Assembly: GCA_037501455.1 (NCBI GenBank)
Contig: CM074860.1
Span: 50,540,501 to 50,604,500, forward strand
Direction of reading: 5' to 3'
Length of the DNA stretch: 64,000 nt
DNA from: Lantana camara
Taxonomy: Eukaryota > Streptophyta > Magnoliopsida > Lamiales > Verbenaceae
The translations under genes were made by a program, and so were the position numbers. Positions 55,722 to 64,000 of this stretch are shown here, one piece after another. Positions within the stretch are counted from its first letter, which is position 1, and every line of letters starts with the position of its first letter. The notes under the pieces are model-generated. The model saw only the letters and a program-made list of their open reading frames with translations. It was not told the origin of the DNA and ran no database searches.

Positions 55722-56592
55722 GCATGGGAATGATAGAACCCTATTAGTCCTAATGCTATGAATTAATTCTAATAGCAATTCCATTTGATCTAACAATCTA
55801 GGAAACCCATTTCCTAATTTAGATCTCACTACCTTGCGCAAGGATTTAAGTGGAATGTGCTACAATAGAACTCATGGGTGATTCACTCGTTCTTCTAGAC
55901 GAGCGATAGATTCTATGTTGGCCTCTCATATGCCCCCATACATGATTCGAACAATGCCAACATACAACCGCAACGAGATTCATGGAACCCATGAATCTCT
56001 AGGCGCATATAAAACATACCCTTGTCATGCACAGGGCATCAATGGAGCCTCACGTCTAAGGACCATTTAGACACTACCATAACTAGGGAACCAACCTCAT
56101 CATTAAGGCATAAAAGCCTTACCCCATTGAGGTGTCCCCATCGGGATCCTCAGTGTACTTGTTCCCTAACAAGCACCCCCATACGCATGTGAATGTCCCT
56201 ACATTCAATACTTATGAAACAAAGTAACCTTTCTAAAAGGCACGTCGTATGAGCAAGTCTCAAACGAGTAAAGTCAACATCCCCGTGCTTATTACACTCT
56301 TCGACTTGGAGTTGGTTTAGGTCACGCCATAGAGACTTGTTTCATAACCTCCATCCCTATGCGAGGTCAAGTCCCGTAGCTCAGTGTGATCTTGGGGTTT
56401 CATCCATACACAAACAGTTATAATATGCAATTGATAAACTTGAATGAGATATGATGAATTGGCCACATAGAATTAAACGACTATAAAACGTTTCATTTAT
56501 TATTTCATTAATGTCACAAATTGCTGCTAATAAGAGTAGTTTACAAAAAGAGACCTAAACTACATTGGCTCTTCTAGGGCACTACTCTAACA
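55722..56592 (-). mobile_element. Copia C2/C3 shared LTR, part 2
   Basis: Continues the LTR interrupted at 44115; begins with the second GCATG and ends CTCTAACA (minus-strand TGTTAGAG). It adjoins the C3 polypurine tract, so it is the start of the C3 3' LTR. Confidence 0.88.
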
Positions 56593-56604
56593 ATCTCCCA
56601 CTTG
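56593..56604 (-). other. C3 polypurine tract
   Basis: Minus-strand AAGTGGGAGAT directly before TGTTAG, and directly after the RNase H reading frame. Confidence 0.85.
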
Positions 56605-56607
56605 CCC

Positions 56608-57168
56608 TCAGAGCCAATTGCCTATAGCCTTAAGGCCCATCTCCTGGAGATACCCTTCAAAGACCTTTTGGCTAAGAGGTTTAGTAAGCGGGTCTGCTAC
56701 GTTTTCTGCCGAGGGTACACGTTCCACAATAACGTCGCCTCTTTCTACGATTTCTCTAATTAGATGAAATCTTCTTAGGATGTGCTTTGACCGTTGATGA
56801 GCTCTTGGTTCCTTTGATTGTGCAATAGCTCCGTTATTGTCGCAGAAGACAACAACCGGGTCAGCAATGCTAGGCACTACATCCAACTCTTGGATGAAGT
56901 TTTTCATCCACACACCTTCCTTCGCTGCCTCTGATGCAGCTATATACTCCGCTTCACAAGTGGAGTCGGCAGTAGTTTCCTGTTTGGAACTTTTCCAACT
57001 TACTGCACCACCATTTAACCGGAAAATGAATCCGGACGTGGATTTAAAATCGTCTACATCCGACTGGAAGCTTGAGTCGGTGTATCCTTCTAATTTCAGT
57101 TCTCCCTTTCCTCCGTACACAAGAAATAAATCCTTAGTCCTTTTCAAGTACTTAAGGATGGACTTCAC
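56608..57168 (-). CDS. Copia C3 RNase H domain
   Basis: 186 residues. Contains GYTDSSFQSD (first catalytic Asp), STCEAEYIAASEA (Glu), FCDNNGAIAQ (Asp) and RSKHILRRFHLIRE, then VADPLTKPL near the C-terminus: a complete copia RNase H ending in a normal stop before the polypurine tract. It continues the RT frame of 57205-57708 but is cut from it by a TGA at 57205-57207. It would degrade RNA in RNA-DNA hybrids. Confidence 0.88.
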   Translation of the reverse strand: MKSILKYLKRTKDLFLVYGGKGELKLEGYTDSSFQSDVDDFKSTSGFIFRLNGGAVSWKSSKQETTADSTCEAEYIAASEAAKEGVWMKNFIQELDVVPSIADPVVVFCDNNGAIAQSKEPRAHQRSKHILRRFHLIREIVERGDVIVERVPSAENVADPLTKPLSQKVFEGYLQEMGLKAIGNWL

Positions 57169-57204
57169 GGCAGACCAGTGACTCTTACCAAAGTTTGATC
57201 GAAA

Positions 57205-57708
57205 TCAACTTGTAACGCTCAAAGCGTATGCGACATCAGGTCTAGTACATAACATAGCATACATTATGCTCCCTATTGCAGATGCATAGGGTATATGAGC
57301 TATCCTATCCTTCTCTTCTTCTGTATTAGGACACATTGATTTAGAGAGGATCAACCCATGTCTCATTGGCAGGAACCCCTTTTCAGATTCCTCCATACTG
57401 AATTGTTTCAGTACTTTGTCTATGTACTGAACTTGGGACATACCTATTAATCTCTGTAATCTATCTCTATAGATTTTTATACCGAGAATAAAGGAAGCTT
57501 CTCCCAAGTCCTTCATGGAAAACTGAGTAGACAACCAAGTCTTTGTTGTTTGCAGCACATCTTTCTCATTCCCAATGAATAAGATGTCATCTACATACAA
57601 CACCAAACGATTTGACTGTCTTATCAAAACGGATGTTCCAACTTCTAGACGCCTGTTTGAGTCCATATATGGATCTATGGAGTTTGCAGACTTTCTGTTC
57701 ACTCCCAC
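57205..57708 (-). pseudogene. Copia C3 RT C-terminal part
   Basis: Meaningful from LVLYVDDILFIGN, the RT active site (YVDD), onward through MKDLGEASFILGIKI, YIDKVLKQFSM and CTRPDVAYALSV. The first 35 or so residues are out-of-frame translation of the preceding RT segment. A TGA after SVTS ends it. Confidence 0.85.
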
Positions 57709-58570
57709 TGGATATGAAACCTTTCGGTTGTTCCATATAAATGTCTTTATCTAAATCTACATTTAGAAAAGCCGTTTTCACATCCATTTGCCATATTTCG
57801 TAATCATAGTACGCAGCTATGGCTAGAAGTATCCGAATGGATTTAGGCATTGCTACAGGGGAATACGTTTCCTCAAAGTCAACAACAGGCCTTTGAGTGT
57901 ATCCCTTAGCAGCCAACCTAGCCTTGTAGGTTGCCACTTCTCCATCAGCTCCAAGCTTTCGCTTGTAGATCCATTTACATCCTATAGCTTTCTCGCCTTC
58001 AGGAAGATCTACCAAGGTCCACACCTTGTTGGAGTACATAGAGTCGATTTCGGAATTCATGGCTAGCTGCCATTTCATCGAATCTCTATCCGATATTGCA
58101 TCATCATATGATCTTGGATCACTATCCGATTGACCGGTTTCAGTTAGCAAATTGAGCCGGTCTGGCAGTCTAATTGTTCTCACAGATCTGCGAGGGCTTG
58201 TGTTTACTTCTTGTTGTGGGAAAGAGGAAGGTTGCATTGCTTGATCATTTGTAGGTTCTTGTTGAACTTCAGTAAGTTCTGCAATCTTGCCTGACTTTTC
58301 AACTAGAAACTCTTTTTCTAGAAAAGTGGCATTCCTCGAAACAAACACCTTTTGTTCCGAGGGATCATAAAAATAGTAACCCACACACTCTCTAGGGTAT
58401 CCTACAAATTTGCACAAACTGGATCTGAAATCCAATTTGTCTCCCACTAGTCTCTTGACGTATGCAGGACATCCCCAAACTCTAAGGTATGAATAAGTGG
58501 GGGGTTTTGAAAACCACATCTTATATGGTATTTCGGGCACAGATTTGGAAGGAAATAAATTAATTATCAT
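57587..58570 (-). pseudogene. Copia C3 integrase C-part and RT N-part
   Basis: 327 residues: integrase C-terminal region (RVWGCPAYVK, KFVGYPRECVGYYFYDP), a variable linker, then RT (WTLVDLPEGEKAIGCKWIYK, YKARLAAKGYTQ, ETYSPVA, MDVKTAFLN, YGLKQASRSWNIRF). After KSFG the frame is lost: about 20 codons expected before the YVDD segment are missing, giving a frameshift near 57605. Confidence 0.85.
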
Positions 58571-58594
58571 CGCGGCCGTTTCAAGGGCACAAAC

Positions 58595-59629
58595 CTAAAA
58601 TGATATTGGAAGATCCGTGAAACTCATCATGGATCGGACCATATCCAATAAAGTCCGATTTTGTCGCTCGGAAACCCCATTAAGTTGAGGAGTCCCGGGC
58701 GGAGTCCACTGTGAGATAATCCCATTATCTTTCAAGTAACCAATAAAGAGATCACTTAAATACTCGCCACCTCGATCTGATCGAAGAGCCTTAATTTTGC
58801 GATTTGTTTGGTTCTCAACCTCTGTCTTAAACTCTATGAATTTCTCAAAGGCTTCACACTTATGCTTCATAAGGTACACATACCCATATCTACTGAAATC
58901 ATCAGTAAATGTGATGAAGTAATTACAACCGTTTCGAGTACTAACATTTAGTGGTCCGCAAACGTCTGTATGGATCAAATCCAGAAGATTTTGGCTTCGC
59001 TCTACATGCCCTTTAAAAGGGGACTTAGTCATCCTTCCCTTCAAACGGGATTCACAAGTGGTTAACTCGTTTAAATCATCCGTACTGAATGATCCTAAGT
59101 TTCCCATCTTTAGAAGCCTATTCTTGGAGATATGTCCAAGTCTAGCATGCCAAATCTTTGCTGAAGTTTGGTCATTTGATTTTCTTTTGTTTTCTCTTTC
59201 GACATTTAGGAGATTTAAATTAGTATTAGTTAAATACAAACCATTTTGTAAAGACCCTAATGCATGTGAAGGACCATTCTTCAAAATGTAAAACATAGCA
59301 TTAGTAATAGAGAAGGAAAAACCTTCCAACTCTAGTACAGGAATGGAAATAATATTTTTAACTAAGTGAGGAACAAATAAAACATTGTTCAATACTAAAA
59401 TAAAACCATCTCCTAACATTAACCTAACATGTCCTATGGCTTTTGCTGCAACTCTTGCTCCATTGCCCACTCGAAGAACATGTTCTCTTTCATCAACCTC
59501 ACGGACGTTGCTCATTCCCTGTAACGTATTACAGATGTGAGAAGCGCATCCAGAGTCCAATACCCAATTATTAGAATTGAATAAAAGGTTAATTTCAATG
59601 AGATTTATACCTTTTGTAAGGGTAGCCAA
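58595..59629 (-). pseudogene. Copia C3 protease and integrase N-part
   Basis: 344 residues. Protease active site WVLDSGCASHICN; integrase zinc finger HARLGH..CESR; catalytic core with HTDVCGP, TFTDDFSRYGYVY and the segment RSDRGGEY followed by NGVSERQNRTLLDM. It ends in a TAG after LPISF, where relatives carry Trp. The upstream boundary is a TAG after NCKE, so the frame opens at a non-ATG codon. Confidence 0.87.
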
Positions 59630-60223
59630 CTACTCCTTACAGTTCCTTTGCCAATGCCCTGGTTTCTTGTAATGGAAGCACTGATCCTCGGCTTGATTAG
59701 CTTTCTTCTTAGTGTTCACTTTCTTAACCCCACCAGTGGGCTTAAGAGTATTTTTCTTCTTTTGGAAACCCTTTCCTTTACCCTTCTCCGGCTTTGCAGC
59801 CTTAGTTTGGGATGAAGATGAACCTACTAAGAAAACAGCCTTATCCTTCTTCATAGTTCGCTCGGCAGTTACGAGCATGTTCATCAGTTCCTCAACTGAG
59901 ACTTTAGCTCCATTCATATTGAAGTTTATTATGAACTGTTTGAACGAAGGTGGCAGAGAGGTTAAGATCAAATCTACGTAAAGCTCATTATCCATGATCA
60001 CCTCGAGACTTGCAAGCTTTTCAATAAGGCCTAAAGCCTTAATACAGTGTTCATGAACACTTGATCCTTCAGCGATCTTTAGGGAGAATAACTCATTAGA
60101 TGCTGCGAATCGATCAATCCAATTGATCGGCTTGTAAATCTGCTCCAAGTGAAGATGGATCTCAGCCGAGTTGCGCATCTCAGCATGCTGCCTCTGGAAC
60201 TCGGGAGACATAGTGGCAAGCAT
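59630..60223 (-). pseudogene. Copia C3 gag, C-terminal part
   Basis: Same frame as 60254-60445 and 58595-59629. Zinc knuckle reads CFHYKKPGHWQRNC: the second Cys of CX2CX4HX4C is Tyr, so it is damaged. Stop TAG replaces the Tyr codon present in C2 (KEYLATL). Confidence 0.82.
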
Positions 60224-60253
60224 TAGACATCTAGCCTGTAGATCATCTTCTTG

Positions 60254-60445
60254 CTACTGGAGAGCAGTTTCCCTCTCATCGGCTGCCATGTCATCAGGTA
60301 TGACATCGGGAGGAGACTGTGTCAAAACATAGGTCCTCTTTTCGGAATCCAAGAGAATCTTGAGATTGCGAAGCCAATCAGCATAATTCGAGCCAGTCAA
60401 TTTATTGGCCTCAAGGATAGCACTAAGTGGATTTTTAGACATCAC
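60254..60445 (-). pseudogene. Copia C3 gag, N-terminal part
   Basis: Starts MMSKNPLSAILEANK as in C2 and ends at TAG (60254-60256), where C2 has TGG (Trp). A single G to A change explains it. Confidence 0.85.
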
Positions 60446-62524
60446 GATTTTAGCAGAAAATCTACACGTAAGCAGAAAACGTAGTATGAGTGGCTGATAT
60501 GAAATAATAACAATTACAAATGATATGGACTTTTATCAAATGTTGTCTCCCACTATATTAATCAAACTGCTTTGACCCCCTTATAGAATTTAGAAAAATC
60601 ATAATTTTCAAATAGTGGGTATTAAGATCCTCAAGCACTTATCATCGGACCCACGACTCGTGAGACATCCGACTTCAAGCCTTCAGGTAGACGAACTTAT
60701 CATCAATTTTATCTCTATACAACTCCTAATATTATTTTGCATTACCTTTCATATAAACCCACGACTCGTGCGACATCTATATTAATTAGTATTTAAATCC
60801 GACCCATCAATCCCTAAGATTTCTCCATCGCCATTATGAATATCCCACGCCTCGTGGCCAATACCATAATTTTGACTTTGAAAAATTGCATCTTTTATGC
60901 AAAGAATTATTTTAGTTCAATTAATCTCGTCATTTCGTATCCCACGCCACGTGGCCAATACTTAATGATTCAATTAGTTCTATTGACGGAATGCTTGGAA
61001 ATTTATAAAAATGAATTTTATCGTTTAATTTCCATTTAGATTTAATATTTGTTTTGTCTAAGACTATCTAAGACGGTTCGGGGTTTAAGAATTTCAAAAA
61101 TTACACCAAGACTCATCAGTTGTAATTATTATCTTATTTTATCTTAATTAATGCATGAACACATTTATGCACATAAAGATAACATTCATAAGAAGATAAT
61201 AAAAGCCTAGCATGCTTCTATAAAATATGGATAATCATGGGCTTCCTATGCATGGTCCATAATAGCCATTTTATGGACCATGGTTCTATTCATGCATCAA
61301 GTGGAATTAAACACACACACAGAGAGCACTCAAATAGAATCCTATTCTATTACATCAAAATAAATGCACCCAAACACTTTTGGGGCCTTGATGGACTTCT
61401 TATTCCGTTGCTTGCTTCGTCTTGTTTCTCCATCTCCTAATCTAATTAGAGATCTCACCCTGAAACTACTCTCTTTACAAAATAAAGGGGGATTACATTT
61501 TAAGGGGGAGAAAATAAAAACAATGCTTACAACAATTGAATAAGAGGCTCGCAGGCTCTCGTTTAAAACCAATATCAAAATGCATAAATAAAATAAAACC
61601 ATACATAGCGTAAATAAAGACCATGATTGATCAAAACATACATCCAATGCATTGCATAAAATAAATTTACCGAGTAAATAGTCATTATGTGATTTAAAGT
61701 CTTTAAATAATTTCTAAAATTATTTATTGACCAACGATTATCTTTTAATTCACTAATTAGATTAATCTTTCAATTTTAATTAAATTGAATTCTCTAACCC
61801 AATTTAATTCCCATTAGATCCCTATCTAATATATCAAGCTTCTATTTTAACAATTCTTTTTTGGGCAAAAACAATTAATTTTCAAGTAAAACAGTTTTAC
61901 AAAATTAATTAAAAGGATTTAGTATTAAGACAATTTGAAAAACTGTGGCCAGTAAGTAAAACTAAATTTTACAAAAATTGGACCAACAATAGTGGAAGGT
62001 GGAGTGGCTGGGCATCTCCTTTCTCAAAGTGGAGGTCACGGGTTCAAATCCCATGACTCTCCATTTTGCACAATTAAAAGGGGGACCTAGGCGGACCCGC
62101 CCCAACTCAACCGGTGGGTAGGGCCCTGACCCAAGCTCGATACGGGTCCAGCATCCACTGATCCGGATCGGACCCGGATCTGTGGTTGCCCTAAAGCAAC
62201 AGCCACCATCTTCAATGTTGGCATGTTGCACACACTTGCACGGGACTGTGCAGTTCCAATCCCTTTTTTTTTTTGTTCAATTTTATTTTAAAACTATTTT
62301 AAAATAAAACACAAATAAAAATTATAATTTTATGAAACCTACGAAAAACAGTTTTTCGATTTGCACAAAATCTCATAATTCTTTTACAAGTTTTAAAATG
62401 AGAACTTTTCTTCAAATTTTAAAACTTTACCGAAACGAATCTCAAATTAAAACAAGCACGACACGCATCAACATATTAATCAATTTAATACAAAGAATTA
62501 AAAATCGTAAATCAATCAACGTAT
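60446..62524 (-). mobile_element. Copia C3 leader
   Basis: Counterpart of 40917-43010, about 2.1 kb, untranslated. It carries the same palindrome series and SINE-like insert; a short deletion near 60976 distinguishes it. Confidence 0.82.
61991..62274 (+). mobile_element. tRNA-derived SINE-like insert, C3 leader
   Basis: Same insert as 42477-42761, with box B GGTTCAAATCC and a T-tract; the 12-bp inverted pair is mutated in this copy. Confidence 0.55.
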
Positions 62525-62537
62525 GACTCTGATACCA
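62525..62537 (-). other. C3 primer-binding site
   Basis: Minus-strand TGGTATCAGAGTC, one base inside the LTR end CCAACA. Confidence 0.88.
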
Positions 62538-62538
62538 C

Positions 62539-63429
62539 TGTTGGAATTCGTCAACCCTAACGCAGTGGAAATAAAATTTTTTAGGGATTATAAAACAAGT
62601 TTTATCGGAATTCCAATTGATGGCGATGATAAGAAGGTTTTTCAAAACCTATCCGGTTCTTTTCTATTCGATCTTCTTCCAATTATCCCACGCGGAATTC
62701 CTCTAAGGTAGTCCACGACTCATAATTGAATAACTACTCAATTAGCAAACTAGAACACTAATTAGATATTGATTATCTAATAGTATTCTCAATACTGTAT
62801 TGAGAAAAGAGAGAGAAGAGAGACTTGGAGAGAAAGCAGAAAATAAGAAAACAACGATCTTTGATTTCTCTCCCTTATCTTTCTTAAATACTTAGCCCTA
62901 GGTCAAAAATTCTATGGGCCAGTCTTGGGCTTATATTTAACTACTAGTTAAATAAATTAAAAACCCAATATTCATTTTAATTAGTGGACTTAATTTAATT
63001 ACATTAATTAAATCACAAGTCCAATATCTAATTAAATTTGTGAACTTAAAAACTAATTAGTCCTAATTAAATTTCAAATCCAATTAATTTAAATACACTT
63101 ATTTAAATTAATGTTAACTCTTTATCATCTATTCTCAATAGCTTAACAATGAGGCATAAATTGATTAATACAATTATTAATTAATTACTCTCTCATAAAT
63201 TAAACTCTTTTAATTCATCAATCAATCTCTATTGATCTTTAGATAATCCTGTTGTTCAATTCGAGTCATTGTGTGACCCCTTAGGTTCACCAGTGAATAG
63301 TAGTAGGCCCACATTCTTAAAGTGGTATTTTAGATAACAATTTATCTTATTGATTCAATTAAACCCTTTCAATTAATCACTGTTTAATTAAAACTCCTTT
63401 TAATTAATCAGTACCTACAGATCATGATC
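62539..63429 (-). mobile_element. Copia C3: 5' LTR, interrupted by G7
   Basis: Matches 43026-44005 apart from a 70-bp deletion at about 62621, bounded by the microhomology CCARTT. The remaining half lies beyond G7, outside the window. Confidence 0.87.
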
Positions 63430-64000
63430 TGTAACGCCCGAGCGCGAGACGTCACATCCCCCGCACCATGACCCGACCCATATACGAAATGGATTTCCAT
63501 ACACGTGCCGAATCATAGCGAACGGAGACATACACACTCACTAAGCCAGACGGGACTAACCTATAACTTAACCCCAACAACAACAACCATAACAACAATC
63601 AGAGCAACAGAAGAATAGCGGAAGCAATCATTCACATATTATATATTGAGCTAGAAGCTCTAGGTACCAGCAGGTAATTCATATATTGAGCAATACGCTC
63701 TATGTACCAATCTATAACGTAAGATACATATAGCTACCATTCTATGTACGCTCCATACATACAAAATCCAAAAGTGATCAAAATGTAATCATATGCGTGT
63801 AAAGGAAAGGCTAGACACTATGCAAGACTCTCCTCCCGACTCGCATCCCGCCTAGCATCCCCTTCCTGCAAAAAAAACTGAAACAACTCCGGGTTCAGTC
63901 TTAGACAGACTGGTGGGTATAAAAAGAGAGGCATAATATCATAATATTGCGGAATTTAAACACGTACATGCAAGTTATAATCCTTATCCGAGGTTTAGAA
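63430..64000 (-). mobile_element. Gypsy G7: LTR 3' end, partial
   Basis: Starts TGTAACGCCCGAGCGCGAGACG, closely like the low end of the G2 LTR, so it reads on the minus strand and its outer end borders the copia LTR: either the 3' LTR of G7 or a solo LTR. It includes exon 3 (GATGCTAGGCGGG), the acceptor TTTTTTTGCAG at 63871 and a CAGTCT stem-loop; the rest is outside. Confidence 0.8.
63896..63912 (-). other. Conserved stem-loop CAGTCT-N5-AGACTG (G7)
   Basis: Perfect 6-bp stem, 5-nt loop, at the same distance from the acceptor as in G1. Confidence 0.7.

Noticed and set aside
1..64000. A host protein-coding gene
   Set aside because: No non-transposon domain or convincing multi-exon gene was found; all recognisable proteins are gag, protease, integrase, RT, RNase H or chromodomain pieces.

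Overview
The window is intergenic heterochromatin from a flowering plant. It is AT-rich and consists of nested LTR retrotransposons with no recognisable host gene, tRNA or rRNA. The plant assignment rests on the chromodomain-bearing Ty3/gypsy elements (chromovirus type, best fit Tekay/Del), the plant-type Ty1/copia polyprotein, very long LTRs and initiator-Met-tRNA primer sites throughout. I cannot name the species. Labels used here: G1-G8 are gypsy elements, C1-C3 are copia elements.

Layout. 1-3271: leader and 5' LTR of copia C1 (minus strand), inserted just downstream of the primer site of gypsy G1, whose 5' LTR is 3520-7016. G1 sits in the 3' LTR of gypsy G2, pieces of which are 7017-7477 and 17725-17773. 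G3, a complete non-autonomous gypsy element (7478-17724, TSD GGTAA), is inserted in the same G2 LTR. 17774-25154: broken gag-pol and 5' LTR of G2 (minus). 25155-26715: part of an older plus-strand gypsy LTR (G8). 26716-32762: internal fragment and 5' LTR of G4 (minus), the LTR carrying a 1.56-kb non-LTR insertion. 32763-32819: scrap of gypsy protease. 32820-40037: non-autonomous gypsy G5 (plus), its 3' LTR truncated. 40038-63429: copia C2/C3 (minus), two internal regions sharing a middle LTR. That LTR is split by gypsy G6 (44116-55721, plus, TSD GCATG) and the right-hand copia LTR is interrupted by G7 (63430 onward).

Coding state. Every gag-pol seen is broken by stops, frameshifts or deletions. 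G6 and G3 have nearly identical LTR pairs although their internal regions are defective, so they were probably moved by proteins supplied in trans. G2 and C3 show what full gag-protease-integrase-RT-RNase H sets look like in these families.

Most interesting signal. The long gypsy LTRs, although diverged and belonging to several families, share one gene-like leader architecture: a splice-donor-like site, a first intron-like stretch, a 61-85-nt exon, a second intron-like stretch and an acceptor just before a conserved GCTAGGCGGG-type block. Predicted intron 1 always carries an array of short GC-rich palindromes, in one of two interchangeable sequence types, whose arms vary in a compensatory way. 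Predicted intron 2 always carries a stem-loop with a GGAG-type loop and a second stem-loop CAGTCY-N5-RGACTG. A further hairpin overlaps the primer-binding site. I infer a structured, spliced LTR leader that may separate genomic from messenger RNA. All of this was read by eye, without RNA data or a folding program.
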